From: Rotaria macrura | Lineage: Eukaryota > Rotifera > Eurotatoria > Philodinida > Philodinidae | NCBI GenBank assembly: GCA_900239685.1 | Contig: OENT01000950.1 | Location: forward strand, 1 to 64,000 | DNA: 64,000 nt | Reading direction: 5' to 3' | Shown here: positions 1 through 13,766 of the stretch, piece after piece | Layout: the number at the start of each line of letters is the position of its first letter | How positions within the stretch are numbered: position 1 is the stretch's first letter | Translations under genes and position numbers: made by a program | The notes under the pieces: generated by a model | The model's input: the letters and a program-made list of their open reading frames with translations, nothing else | Told to the model about the DNA's origin: nothing | Databases searched by the model: none

Positions 1-1621
1 TAGCGTCGAAACTCACTGAGTTATAGCGACAACAAAGTAGTGTAATTCTTTATGGCCCACCCGTTACTTGATGACTTTTTCGATGTTCACATGAACTTTG
101 ATCACATCGAATCATTACAAATCTAATTTATACTAATTACGACTTAATCGCACGTTGAATGAAATCAATTATCAACATTTAACACAGAAAAAAAATGCAA
201 GAAGATACCGCATCAGAAGAGCTCAAAACACATCTGAACATTTCTATTATTATTGATACAGGATTGTAACGACAATAGACTGATTAAAATGCTTAGGGTT
301 AACTTGGAAAAAAGAAAAATTTACAAATTTCTAAATCTATTGTCTATTGAAGATTTGAAATTTTCGTAACACATAAGATCACAAGTGAAAATATAAATAT
401 AATTAATTTTACCTAAGCTTTCAAACTTTAAAAAACGAAGCAGGTAATTATGATTACCATCGATTTCGTAACCATTTCATAAAAGTTACAGATACAATGA
501 CTATTACTTGAACGATTTCATATCGGTGCTCGTCAGAGACTGAGACAGTGCGGGAAAGATTTTTCACTGAGTGAAGCAAGGCACGAATGAAAACTTCCTC
601 TCGTTTTGGCCTATGATGCTGATAGTCAGTTTTGTACACTATTGATTATAGTGTATTTCAGTAATGAATATCATTAGAGTTCAATATTTTGAAGTTATCT
701 AGACAATTGTGTTTTTCGAATCCTATTTAAAGAATCATAGAGTTTATGTCCAAGTTCTACCGAAAATAGAAGTTTTTCAGTTAATGAGTTATATGGAAAT
801 CATAACTATATGAATAATACATAGAATTTCATCCACTATGAATAACATGTAGCTTGTTTTTAAGACACTATTCTGATTTTAGAACATTGATTTTCATATC
901 TATGCTTCTATAATTCAATAGCTATTTTAATAAAATTAGTTTATTGTAAAATTTTCATTATCCTTTTAATACTGAAATCATAAGATATATATAAAATATG
1001 ACTATGATAAGAGCATTTCTTGAATATGGGTCACTTGAAATTGATTTATGAAACATTCTTTTGGTTTCGATAGCAATAAATCAATTTTGAGATTTTAACA
1101 TAAATTGTATCTCATCAGGCACAGTCTAATTTTTTTACAAGGTTACAAGTGATGCATTGCACATCTATCTTCGTGATTTTAGAAAAAAAGATTACTACAT
1201 GGATGAATTAGTAAAGTATCTTTGTAATCCATTATTAGAGAAACAATAAACTATTTTATAAATATTCATGGAGTTCTAACAGTTTCCTTCATACGCATAG
1301 CCTCGAGTTACAAGTGACGTATCAGTTGAAGAACTTCTGCCATGAGTTCCTCGTATTTAGAAGAAGCATATTTAGATAATCTACTGTCGATTACTGTAAT
1401 AATGACCTGTTTTCACACGAGTGAGTTTCAACCTTGTTTGCTGGGATCATTATCGTCAGAGTCGCAACTCGGATTGATAAGCATTTGAAATTTTTCGAAG
1501 GAAAACTTTATGGATTAACATGTTTGTTAATCTGTTCTAACGCTAACGTCAGCTATATGAATCTGCCGACAAGAATTATTATAATGTGATTTTTTTTTCA
1601 TTATATATTATCATGTTTCAG
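1..1621 (+). other. Upstream part or long intron of GBF1, no coding exon recognised
   Basis: This stretch precedes the first recognisable GBF1 exon, which opens after a splice acceptor (pyrimidine-rich tract ending CAG at 1619-1621). The protein read from there starts in the linker before the HUS box, so the N-terminal DCB region, about 200-300 residues in animal GBF1, must be encoded further upstream or in exons I could not recognise here. I found no DCB-like peptide in 1-1621 on either strand. The text is AT-rich with no clear repeat and is most simply read as intron. Confidence 0.5.
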
Positions 1622-4600
1622 TCATCTGAAATCGATGATAATAATCGTCCAACAGCAATTGATAGTGCAACAAATGCTATTCCATTAACAAGTAGTGTTA
1701 CGATGAATAATGAATCTGAATCTGATTCGATGGATAATACAAGTTCTCAAACAGTATTACCAATAATTGTTCCATCGTTTGATGAATCATCGTCGAATAT
1801 ACTTGAAACACATCAAATATCGACGAGTACTCAAGACGTAAAACCATCTCAAGAAGCAACAGTCAAAGAAACATTGTCGACTAATAACGAATTTATCAAT
1901 CCACGAGGAATTCGATTTACAACAGAATCGCCTACAAACGGGCCTGCAAAAGGTTCGAATGAATAATTCGAATAGTTTAACATCTTCAGTCGGATTTCGT
2001 TTAGATCATTTAGCTCCATATAGTTGGCCATGTGTTCGGGGTCTCTTTCGATTTTTAACTACATTAATCAATTACTACGACAAGTCAGTTCATTTTTTCT
2101 TGTTCGTTTGTTTGTTTTTTCTTCTAAACTAATATTTTCCTCAATAGAAATAATACAGAATATATGATGACAGTGGGTTTGAATCTATTAACTGTTGCAT
2201 TAGAAGTTGGTGCAGATTATCTTGCCAATTATCCATTATTACTTTCTATTGTTAAAGATTCTCTATGTCAAAATCTATTAAGTGTAAGTTCACTTGGAAT
2301 ACTTGAATCATTCAAATATCGAATGAATTTTAGATGTTAAGTTGTAATCGTATTCAATTATTTTCTGCTTCACTTCGAGCTTCATTTCTTATATTCGAAA
2401 GTCTTCGAACACATCTTAAATGTCAATTCGAAGTATAAAATTAATACTTTATTTCATTGTCTAAAACGTATTTAAGTTACATTTGTTTTAGTTCTTTATA
2501 ACACGCTTAATGGAATTAATTATTTCTGAACAATTCAAAATATTTTATGAACAAAAAGAATTAGCACTTGAAACGATAGTTCAACTTCTTCGTATACCTG
2601 GTCTACCAGCAGAATTATATTTAAATTATGATTGTGATTTGTATAGTGAAAATTTATTTGAAGAACTAACTAAAATGCTATCGAAAAATGCATTTCCAGT
2701 TGCCGGCTTAACATCAACACATATTCTTTCACTTGATGCACTTCTTTCCGTTATTGATCATATTGAACTCGAATGTCAATATCAAGTACAACGACAAAAA
2801 AATGATTGTAAGTTAAACGTTTTAATTGTCTTTCTTGAGATTCTAGTTGATCGGAAATATTCATCACATATGAAAAACTTCGACATGCGATAGCAAAGCA
2901 TAAATTCAAATATGTTTCATGCACTGTCGTCGTAACGATAATGCAATGACTAGAATGAACTTTGCTGTATCTTATTGTTTTTATATTCAATGTGTTTTTG
3001 TAGTCAAACTGAGCATAACTAACGAGTAAAACATTTGAGATGAGTCAAATCTAACATCTAGAAATCTTAGAACAGAATGAGCTTAACCCTTTCCGATCGG
3101 ATGATATCCAATGGGAACATTTTGAAACTGTTTTTATCAAAAACTGGTGTTGAATATCGTTCTGAAAGCATGATAATCTAGGGTAACGATTTTACGATTT
3201 GTTCACCTTTCATTTCAAATAAATGTACGGGGCTTTCTCAAGGGCAGCATCATGCGAGTTGAGACGCATGAAGAATCCCTGCAGTCTGATCTATCACTGT
3301 TTTGAACATTGAATAAAAGTCGACATTCGAAGTACCAATTGCAAAGCTTTCGTTGATAGACTGTCAGTTTCCGTCACTACTAATGACAATGTTTCAGTAA
3401 TGAATCATATAGGTAAAAACAAGAATGTTACCTTTTGGTCATATCCGGCCGTAACCGTTCAAACATATAAAACAATTGATTTTTTTTCTACCTAAAGAAG
3501 TTTGACGGTTTATACTTTTTCTTAATCAATACCTTGAAATTAGATCAAAGATTATGCTTCTACCTTTTCTGTCGATACCTCAACTTATTTCTCCTTAGGA
3601 TTTCGCGAAATGTCACGGAATTATACGAATTCTACCTGTTTTCTTGAGATAAGACTTTGAATTTAGAGACTCTTTGGGCGTTTTCGAAGCATCTAGCAGT
3701 GATTCTCAATGGTAAATTACAATCTAGTTCGACAAAGTCCAGAATTTCTCTAAATTCTAAGTCTTATCTCCAGAAAACAGAGCAATTTTGTATAATTTTT
3801 TCATGTTTCACGATATTGTAGCGATAACTCAGTTGAGGAATTGAGAGAAGAGATAGAAACATTATCTTTGCTCTAGTTTCAAGGTATGGGTTAAGATAAA
3901 ATATAAGCTTATCAAACTCCCTTAGGTAGAAAAAAGATTAATTTTTTGACATGTTTGTACCATAACGGTCGGATGTGACCAAAAGGTAACATCAAGTGGT
4001 TTTGTGACGCACCATCTTCCCGGAATCGAATACCAGGTTTTCGATATCTGCGCAGTGACTCAAATCGAACTACAATGGAGAAGACTTTTTTGCACTCGCT
4101 CTTCTGGTAGCCGACCGAAAAGGGTTAAAAGTATGCTGAAATTCAAATGAGACCATGAAAATCTACAGAAAAATTTCAATCAGATTGAATTTAATTCAAA
4201 ACAGAATAATCATGTGTGTGAAGTTTTCATGAACATCATCACGATTAACCGAGTGACCTTTTCACAGTGTAGATTTCAGATTGAAACTCTAAAATCTAAG
4301 TCAATTAGACAATTTAGAAGTTTTCTAAGAAGATCCACTACAACTTCGTTATTCTAGCACGATAGTAATAGCAATACGCATTATGTGAAGAAAATGTGTT
4401 AAAATCAAAGAGAAGGATTTCTTTGTGTATAGAGTTTTATTCAAAATTTAAAGACCTACGGTTCTATTTTAATATCCGAACCTATTACAATTGATACGAT
4501 GTTAATCTGAAGTAATGAATTAAGATTTGATTCAATAGAAAATAGCCTTTGGTTGAAATAATTAGGAAGCCTATGAAAGAGATAGTTTAAGAATATGTTC

Positions 4601-7600
4601 TACTATCATTTGTTCGACGAGTTTCCATTTTGTCATGTAAGAAGCATATTATGCCTTAGAGGATATATTCTTCAGTTGAATGCTATTACTGTAACAATCA
4701 TTAAGCGACTATGCTGAATTTTCAAACTTCCTTTCATTTGTTTTTATTATCAATATGAATAGATCTCTTATGAATTGATTTCTCTATAGGTATCGTGTTT
4801 TCGTTTACAACTGTCTAAAACTTGTGAAATATTCTTTCAGAATCACCCTGGAAATAGACAATTATCAATATTCTTTTAAAGCAAACGTTATGCATTCGGC
4901 ATTAGTTTCGAATTTTCATGAAGAAGCATTTTCTATTCAATATCACATAAGAACAGACATGATGCCGAATAGTGAACCTTTAACACGAGCACCATTTCGA
5001 AAATTGCTCAAGTTTTGAATAAGTTTTCTTAAATAAACGAATGAAATCTGATGCAAACATATATTGAGTTCATCGTTGGATCTCTTCAAGTTAAAGGCGA
5101 GAAAAAAGATGTTGACAATTTTGTTGCTTTAATTTCTGCAGCGACTGGCCAATCGTTGACTCGTCCTATTCCATGTGGATATGCGTTTGCTCTCTCATTG
5201 CAAAACATGGACTTACATCGTTCAACAACTCCTGCGGAATCTCGGCATGGACCTCGACTTCGACAAAATCGAATGCCTATATCATCACATTTGCCATCAC
5301 AAGATGATCTGAAGAAAATGAAGCACGATAAAAAAGTTCGATTGTCTTGTATTATTTGATTGTTGTAGTTGTTTATTTTTATTCCAGTTATTCCGTCAAG
5401 GTTCCGAACTATTCAATCAAAATGCATCATCAGGATTAACTTTTCTTCAAGAGAATAATCTTTTATCGAATCCATTAGATATCAATGAAGTTGTTAAATT
5501 TCTTAAAGATAATCCATTATTAGATAAGAAAATTATTGGAGAATATTTATCAAATAGAAAAAATATCACTATACTCGAACAGTATGTCAAGTAAGTCTAT
5601 TTATTTACTCATTAAAACATGGTTTTCTCATAGTATGTTTTTTCCTTCAAAGAACTTTTAATTTTGAAGAGATGCGTATTGATGAAGCACTTCGAATATA
5701 TTTATCGGAATTCCGTCTACCCGGTGAAGCACCATTAATTAGTGCTTTACTTGAACATTTTGCTGCTCATTGGCGAGTAAGACATTTCTCATTCATCTTG
5801 AAAAACTTTTGAGTTTCATAAAAATATATCTTTTTGTATTTTCTATTAGGAATGTAATAAATTTCCTCTTGCAAATAATGATGCTGCTTTTGGATTATCA
5901 TACGCTTGTATTATGCTAAATGTAAGTCACTAAATATGAAGATAGAACATTTATAATTCATGACATCTATTCTATGAGTTTGATTTAGACAATCATATGT
6001 TAATAATTGACATGTTATTTTTTGGAAGTATTCTCATTCTAAACGAAGAATTTTGTTGTCCATGAGAGTCATTCTAGAGCATATTGTAGAGAATACATTG
6101 TTATCTTCTGACAAATATGAAAGTGTTCAGTACAAAATTTGATGAAACTATACCGATGGGAAATCTTTCATAAAGTCGACGCAAGTTTTACAAAGAAATT
6201 CTTCACAGAATTTGACTGTAACATGAGTGATCTTTGACATATTAAACTTAGTAATTCTAGACGACTTTCTTAAAATAGACTTCATTGTTTTGATTAAAAC
6301 GTGAATATCACACGATAGTATAAGATTACTTTGTTTCACACGTACGAAACTTTTGAGACTTGTTTCGCTGGTCAATGAACGATTCTCAAACTCTAAATGA
6401 CATGAATATATATGCAAAAATTTTTTCAAAGTCTTTGATGCACTGTAGAATTTTCGTTGCATACATAAGACTGTAGTCATACGAGGTTTGTGTTTTTCTC
6501 GTTGTGTCTGCAAGAGAAATTACGATTGAATGAGAATGTTTATTTGTTTCGTTTTGTAGACCGATCAACATAATACAAATGTTCGTCGTCAAAGTTTACC
6601 AATGACATGCGAAGTATAACTTTGATTCTTTTTTTTTGTTTTTATGTAGACAGAAGAAGAACTTTGAACTTTTCTAACACAGGATTTTAAACGAAATTTA
6701 TCAAAGATGAATAATAATGAAAATTTCGATGATGGAATGCTAACTGAAATTTATAATGCAATTAAATCTCATGAAATAGTTATGCCAACTGAACGAACAG
6801 GTCTTGTGCGCGAGTCGTATTTATGGAAGTTAATGCTCAAACGATCAATAACAATTGGAGAAAAGTTTTCTCATGTTCCAACTGGTTCATACAATCACGA
6901 TATATTTGCATTGATATGGGGACAAACAATGGCTGCACTTTCATATGTTTTTGAAAAATCTAATTATGATCTAGTTATTGAAAAATCTATACAAGGTTTT
7001 AATAAATGTGCAAGAATTGCTGCATATTATTACATGTCGGATGTGTTCGATAATTTGGTTATTTCATTATGCAAATTTACAACTCTACTCAATAATCGAG
7101 AGGTCATTTTTATTTGATTTTATTTTTATGCTCTCGCTATCTTCTACTGCAGATAAAAAATAATTTCGTACGAAAAAAAGTAGAAAGTCTACTCTGTTTA
7201 GTACATTTTTCTCGGAAGAAAAACATAGGATTGTCTTTTTTCTTAATGATTCAAACTTCGATTAGAAATGAGAGACTGACATTTATTTCGATTTTTTTTC
7301 TTTCTAGTGGATTGACAACTTACCCATACAATTCGGTCTCAATAGAAAAGCACGTCTTGCTGCAACGGTTGTTTTCCATATTGCACATGTACATGGTGAT
7401 ATTTTAAGAGACGGATGGAAAAATATTCTCGAATGTATTGTTCATTTATACAAAGCCAAATTATTGCCATCATCACTTGTCGAAGTTGAAGATTTTCTTG
7501 ATCCAACTGGACGAACTACTCTTATTAAAGAACAAATTACACAAGCACCAAAGTAATTTTATGCCAATGAAAATCCTAGGCATGATTCGATTTCAAAAAG

Positions 7601-10600
7601 AGACATCGTGATATTCTTTCTCATCCATCTGAATACGAAGAACGGTCAATATTTTGTTTGTCGTTGATTTTTCCTAGTTTTACTGCAGATACTTTAGGTC
7701 ACTCGAAATATTTTCACTTGATTACGATATTCACTGTATCATCAGATGGCATATTTCGATTGGCCGTAAAAATGTCGAAAAAAGAAATATCCACATAAAA
7801 AAATGATCGGTTCATGATTTAGAGAAATGTTGATAGTACATCACATGGTTTAATTTATGAGTTCGTGTTAACAGTTTAATAGTGATCAAATATATATATA
7901 TAAAAGGAAAAAAATAAATGCGTCATTTTTTTCGTTTAGCGACTGTAACTGATAATCGATCTAAATATTCCGTAGCATTGATAGCACCATCATATAATCG
8001 TTCGTCACACTTATCTATACCATGTTGAATAGCAATTGTTTTATGTTGTTTTGATCTAGCCCCTAAGCATGCAATAAACTGAACACGGACATGGTGAAAA
8101 CGATTTTCTTCTCCTTGTCGAAATTTGATGAATGATCAATTCATAAATGAAATTTCTGGAGATTTTCATCGAGTTACATACATCAGTTGAAGATGCAAAA
8201 ACTTCAGTCATACCCATAGAATTTTAGTGATCATAGTAGTTCTTTGCTCAACTCTTCTATTAAGCTTCTATTCGGTATTATTGATCATTATTAATACTAT
8301 TTGAAATTCTACACTAGAAGAATGAGAAGAAAAGCAATAATGAACGATAGTAATCGTTGCTTTGTATCCAAGATGTTGTTTTTCTTCATACGAATCTTAA
8401 TCAGAAGTGTCGACACTGAAAACTCAGTAAGATGATGAGTAATATGAAATCATAGTTACGTATTTATTTTCAAAGCAATACTATACATTTGCTTTAGAAC
8501 CAGCACTGATATAAGTAACCAAAAAGTTATTATCATCGAGAAGAACATGTCGTCAACGATGTATTTCTTTGTAGTTCTCAATCGTCGTGTATGACTGTTC
8601 GAACCTAATCTCTAACAATATCCGAACAATCGGCATTTTTTCTAACAAGAAATTTGTCATGCTACTACGGCTCGTCGAAGTAATTTTAGCTCAAGATTCT
8701 CGTAATTTTAGTTCGCGATTAGAAATAACTGAACATGTTTTCGGTTAGTATGTTCATATTAATATCACTTAGATTCTCGTTTTCTCACAAGTATTTATGA
8801 CTCTAGAAAAATCTTCTATTGGAAATGTTGAATAATTCAGAAAAGTTTACTCTCTGATCAATCAGTTCTGTTGAACTCATCGATCTTCGTCTAGATGACA
8901 ATCATGTTTGTTTTTAGTATTGATCTATCTTACTTTTGATTTTGATTACCAGATCTTGTTCGTCTATTCTTTGTTTTTCTCTAGAACGGACAGTGGCTTA
9001 TTTTCATCTCTTGCCTTTTTACTTGGTGGTGGTACTTCAAATGATTCGACATTATCGTCTGGTAAACAACCAACAAGTGAAGAACAAGAAGCTATTAAAG
9101 TGGCTTCGTCGTGTATAGAAGAATGTCATTTAGAACAATTATTACAAGAAACAAAATTTTTAATAATTGATTCATTAAATGAACTATTGAAAGCACTTAT
9201 ATATGGTTGTCAAATATTTCCCGATTCACAAAAACTAGAACAAGATGCAGCCGTATTCTGTCTTGAATTACTTGTTAAAGTTGTTTTACAAAATCGTGAT
9301 CGTGTCACAATATTTTGGCCAACCATTCGAAATCAATTCTATTCAATACTTGTTAATGCTACTTCAAAAACATTTTTCGTTGAACGTGCTTGTATTGGTT
9401 TACTGAGAATTGCAGCAAGACTTTTGCGACGAGAAGAACTAGCTTCGGAAGTAAGTTTATTTCGAATGACGATTTCTTCTGAAAATATTTCTTCTGTTGC
9501 TACTTGTTTTTCAAGGTATTGAATTCACTTCGTATCCTTCTTTTAATGAAACCCAATGTTCTTCATGCACTATCATCGGAAACAGCCTATGGTTTACATG
9601 AACTTCTTCGAACTAATGCAGCCAATATACATAAATCTGAAGATTGGTTCATATTATTTTCTTTACTTGAAGTTGTTGGAGCTGCTGCTCATCCACCTGC
9701 TGTACTTCAATTGTCAACAGAAAATCTATCAGTTGCCAAGCATGTCGATCATAATAATTCAATAGCCAATGCTGATTCCGATACGGAATGTTCAGATTGT
9801 TTATCAGCAAGTACAACTGATAAAGGATATCTAAGTGATTCAGAACTCTATCGCCGTTCAGATTATATCGTTGTATCACATAATGATTTTGAAACACAGC
9901 GAAATCAAAATGATAAATTTTCTCAACATGATCGTCGAGCTTTAATTAAATCGTGTGAAATATTAGCATTTATTATTCATGATGGTGTCTATGTAACGCA
10001 AGAAAATTTTGAATTTTGTATACATTGTATACGAACATTCATTGAAGCCACTGATGTACAACAACCAGAGAGACAATCGTCAAAATCAACTGCAACTAAC
10101 AATCGTAATTTGAAACAAATTCGCAAAGCTACATCATCGAATTCTTTAAATAACGAAAATTTTAATGAACCAATAAATACTCAAATAAGACAAACCCGTT
10201 CGGATAATGACGATGATGACATGAAACAGTCAATTAAACAAGAATATCAATCTATGGCCTTACAACTATTAGACTTATTGCAAACATTACATATGCGAGC
10301 ATCACAATTACACAAACAAGTACCGTCTGATCAAACAATGTCGAATATGTTGTGGCATAAGTGTTGGTGTCCTATTCTACAAGGTGAGATTTCTTCTTTC
10401 TTTTCCATAAGAATTAGAACACAACGAACAAAAAATACTACTGCTGTAGGATTCACAAATGATTTGCTCATAATAAATATTTTATAGTGATTATGATGAC
10501 AGGCCAACTGTTCATTCGTGATATAGATTGAAATGTTAAGATATGAACAAACCGTATTTGGAATCCTTACAGCAAATATGACTATCTTAAATCTTTTATG

Positions 10601-13600
10601 GCAATCCGGTAGTTTTTGATTTGGAACATGTCGAATGTAGAAAATCTATTATTCTTGCGATCATTTCACTAAATAAATCAAATCCAAAGCAGAATCTAGC
10701 AAAAATGTCAAACGAAAAATCATTCATAAAATATACTTCACAGTTGATGCCTCTCGTTAAAAATTCAGTGTCATTTTCGTAGCTTCGCAGAGAAGTGCTA
10801 TCAAATTGAATTCGTTAGCACATGTCCTTAATCGATGTTTTTCCATGTCTATTGTCAATGTATCCATTCATTAATTTCAACAATGATGAACATACTATAG
10901 AAGATTTTGTTTCGTATTGGAAGTCGATCAATGATGATCTAATGACTTAAATGTATCAATAGGATTTGAGTTGTGAGTTATAATCTTGTTTTTCAATTGG
11001 TATGAAATCTATTTTCGAAGAAACCATCCGTCAATGGTTGATAGATTTATTTTCTGAAAAGAAGATAATGTTCAAGGTAGCATCTGTAACGTCAACACTA
11101 GATGACAATCGAAATGAACATTGTAAAATGAAAGAAATTTTCAAACGATGAATTCGAAGAAAATTATTGAACCATAAAAATTGAAGTTGATTCTCAATTT
11201 ATTTAAAGTACAGATCGAATGGCTTCACAAGTTTTCAGCTCATAAAATATTTTCTCTTCACAGTGCATCTTTCAATTCAAAAGTGAATCAGATCGCTCTA
11301 GATTCTCACTAATGAAAACTCATGATCATGTCTCGCTATCTTACAATACTTGGATGATTTATTAACCAACTTCTTAAAACTACTATTCATAACTTCTTCT
11401 ATCAAAGAAAATGATCAGATTCGAAATAATCGTAGATTTCATGGCATAAAAAAGTGCAAAATATTGTTCATAAGACTCGTGACACTTAGGGATGTGACGG
11501 TGAACACCGGGTCACCGTTCTATTGGTAACCGGTAATACCGGGTAATGTTGACTGATAGCTGCTTTGTACCGGTTTATACAAGGGATGTAACCGTGAAAA
11601 TAACCGATCGTTGTCGTAACCGTCCTACCGCCTTTGAACGACTTTATTTGGCTTATTTTAGTTTATACCAGCGGGATCTGGTGAATACCGGCTATTATCA
11701 GTGTATCCGGGTTAGAACTGGTTACTGCTATGAGCCGGTGACATGTAATTCGCTCTCATCGTTGCATTCCTAGTTTATACCGGTTTATGCCAGCTGATAA
11801 TGACAACTGGTGCAACGGTTACCGGCTGTACCGGTTACCGATTGCAGAGGTTATCGTTGCCGTTGCATTCCTAGTGACACTCGTAAATTGTTATCGAGAT
11901 CAACTAAAAAGTCTCGAAATTTCGTTTTCACATAGATTTAGAGGTCAAGATAAGTTGTTCTGTTCAGTTGAAAACTTTTATTCAATCCAGAAATATTCTA
12001 ACGGTGAATGATAAAAAAAATAGGAGTATTAGTCGATGGTTCCTTTAAAACGAGTAAACATAATTGAAACTCTGAAAATTTCCAAACGTCTTCATAAATT
12101 TGCTCGATAAAACCTTTATTATTCATTTACGAGATAGAAAGAGTTTAACAATAATCAAACGATGTAAAAATCAATTTTAATTCTCTTCATTGTTTAGGCA
12201 TCACTCGTCTTTGTTACGATTCCCGTCGTGCAATTCGATCATCAGCTCTTGGCTACCTACAGCGTTGCGTTCTCTTGCCTGAACTTCATATTTTGTCGCC
12301 GGTAGAATGGGAATCTGTATTTAACAAAGTATTGTTTCCTTTACTGCTTAAATTACTTGAAACAACTAGTATGAATGATCATATATATGGACTCGAAGAA
12401 ACACGTGTACGCGTGTCCCAATTACTATGTCGAATATTTTTACAACATCTAACGCCGTTGTTAACTCTACCAACATTTACAGCGATTTGGTTAGAGATTT
12501 TAGATTTCATGGATAAATATTCTAAAATAGACCAAACTGATATGCTGGTAAGCAGATGATTCGGAGAGGTTCATGTTAGAATCGATCGATATTTATTTTA
12601 GCGTGAATCTGTGCGTGAATCGTTGAAAAATATGCTTCTTGTTATGAATACAACTGGTTTATTTGATGACAATCAATCTTTAACAGTGATTACGAAAGAT
12701 AGAATTCATAGTGTTTTTCCTGGTCTTTGGGAAGAAGTTTTCAAAATAGCCACACCACCACAGATGCCTTCGCCAACGACTGAAGTAATTAGGAAACGTT
12801 GAATTTCGTTCTTTTTGCACACTCTTCATATCATTTCCTAGTCGGCTCCACCACTTTCAACAAACGTTGATAGTAACACAACAGCAAATGAATCAGCAGC
12901 TCCATCATTATCAAGTGAGTGCGTTGTTTTTTCAACGTTCATTTGTCGTTGTAAAAACTGTTTTCTAAATGTAGCGGATTGAGACATAGAAGATGACGAA
13001 TAAAATTCTTTTCGTAGTCCGTTTCATCTTCGAATCATGATTGAAATCATTGAGACGGCCATTCTTTTTTGGATAGACCATCGTTGACTGTATATATTTT
13101 CAACGACTTCTTTTTTTACTATTTCAACTACTTCTTTACCAAATATTACAAAAGCGTTAAAGTCAGACGATGTTAAATCTGATAACACACAAATTTCATT
13201 CACAAGTAATTTTATTTAATCGATATATTTTTTTTCTCGTTCTAGATGAAATCCCAATCAATGAACCAAGTCCTGCAACTAATGTATGATTTTTTTGTCT
13301 CCCATGAGCATTTCTAAGAAAAAAAAAGATGATAGTGAAAGAATTGAGTTCGTGCACGATTTTTTATAGGTTTCTGCTTGTTTTTCGTCTTGACTTTTCG
13401 AAATCTACTTTTAATGACTGCTTTTCAAAAACAGAAGGTCAGAATTAAACAATTATTAGAAAAGAGTATTCAACACTTGCATGCTTGTATCCATTATCTT
13501 TTCAAAACTAAATTGTTGTGACTATTTTTATGCGTAAAAGATCTGGTAAATTTGTGTTATCATTATTAGAAAATCCTTCATATTAAGAAAAACGAAGAAA

Positions 13601-13766
13601 TTGTCTCGCTTTCTAATAATGAAAACTTTACCTTGCTAGTTCTTTTCCTTGTTGCGTTATAATAACTATGGCTATCAAACATTGATTTTTATTCAACACA
13701 TGATTATTTTTTAATATGTTTCAATTTTAGACTCGATTCTTACCAGCTCAAATACAAAATTTGTGA
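1622..13766 (+). CDS. GBF1: GBF1, Golgi Arf1 guanine-nucleotide exchange factor (5' end missing)
   Basis: Large Sec7-family exchange factor that loads GTP on Arf1 at the cis-Golgi to recruit COPI. Exons: 1622-1952, 1990-2083, 2148-2283, 2334-2432, 2492-2807, 5142-5335, 5388-5590, 5653-5776, 5850-5921, 6560-6613, 6683-7102, 7308-7552, 8985-9450, 9516-10383, 12198-12547, 12602-12784, 12842-12914, 13246-13283, 13731-13766; 1433 residues in frame. Visible order: NPRGIRF linker motif, HUS box with NYDCD (exon 5), Sec7 domain (about residues 390-580) with the Glu finger in RLPGEAP (residue 483) and the IMLNTDQHN motif, then HDS1/HDS2 regions ([24 protein letters not shown]-type end of exon 14, [10 protein letters not shown] in exon 16). 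The Met in IML matches the brefeldin-sensitive form of human GBF1. Human GBF1 has about 1860 residues, so the DCB end is missing. The acceptor chosen at 5141 is the one that keeps frame after the 2.3-kb intron. The tail (exons 17-19) is short and poorly conserved. Confidence 0.93.
3083..4128. mobile_element. Non-autonomous piggyBac-type element (MITE) in a GBF1 intron
   Basis: The element is bounded on both sides by TTAA (3083-3086 and 4125-4128). Immediately inside are terminal inverted repeats: the left end reads CCCTTTCCGATCGG, and the right end read inwards is CCCTTTTCGGTCGG, which is 16 of 18 matches counting the TTAA. TTAA target duplication and CCY-starting termini are hallmarks of piggyBac transposons. 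No transposase reading frame lies inside, so it is non-autonomous. It sits wholly in the intron 2808-5141 and explains about half of its length. Confidence 0.75.
3425..3995. repeat. Long inverted repeat (foldback) inside the piggyBac-type element
   Basis: The left arm begins near 3425 with GTTACCTTTTGGTCATATCC and the right arm, read on the other strand from about 3995, begins GTTACCTTTTGGTCACATCC. The similarity continues through TTTTTTCTACCTAA blocks (3484-3496 and 3924-3937) to a centre near 3710, where GAGATAAGACTT (3649 on) pairs with AAGTCTTATCTC (3761-3772). The arms look roughly three-quarters identical by eye. It could be part of the surrounding element or a separate foldback inserted in it. 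Confidence 0.7.
7923..8132 (-). pseudogene. Coding-like exon or gene fragment, antisense in a GBF1 intron
   Basis: Read on the minus strand, an open stretch of about 70 codons ends at a TGA at 7925-7923 with a lysine/arginine-rich tail (VTVAKRKK). It has protein-like composition (for example [17 protein letters not shown] and [20 protein letters not shown]) but no ATG, and a stop lies just upstream. An AAG just inside its 5' end could be a splice acceptor. It lies in the GBF1 intron 7553-8984. It may be the last exon of a small nested gene or a remnant. I do not recognise the family. Confidence 0.3.
11479..11881. mobile_element. Non-autonomous hAT-type element (MITE) with 8-bp target duplication
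   Basis: The octamer GTGACACT occurs at 11479-11486 and again at 11874-11881. Between the copies the element starts TAGGGATGTGACGGT and ends, read inward from the other strand, TAGGAATGCAACGGC. An 8-bp duplication with short TAGGGATG-like termini is the hAT pattern. The 387-bp interior has no transposase and is rich in ACCGGT/GGTTACCGG-like words, clearly more GC-rich than its surroundings. Internal copies of terminus-like words (AAGGGATGTAACCG near 11581 and GTTGCATTCCTAG near 11761) suggest internal duplication or nesting. It lies in the GBF1 intron 10384-12197. Confidence 0.85.

Noticed and set aside
4824..5018. Open frame in GBF1 intron that might be an exon
   Set aside because: Joining at its acceptor (4840) after exon 2492-2807 creates a stop at once; the acceptor at 5141 keeps frame and leads directly into the conserved pre-Sec7 segment.
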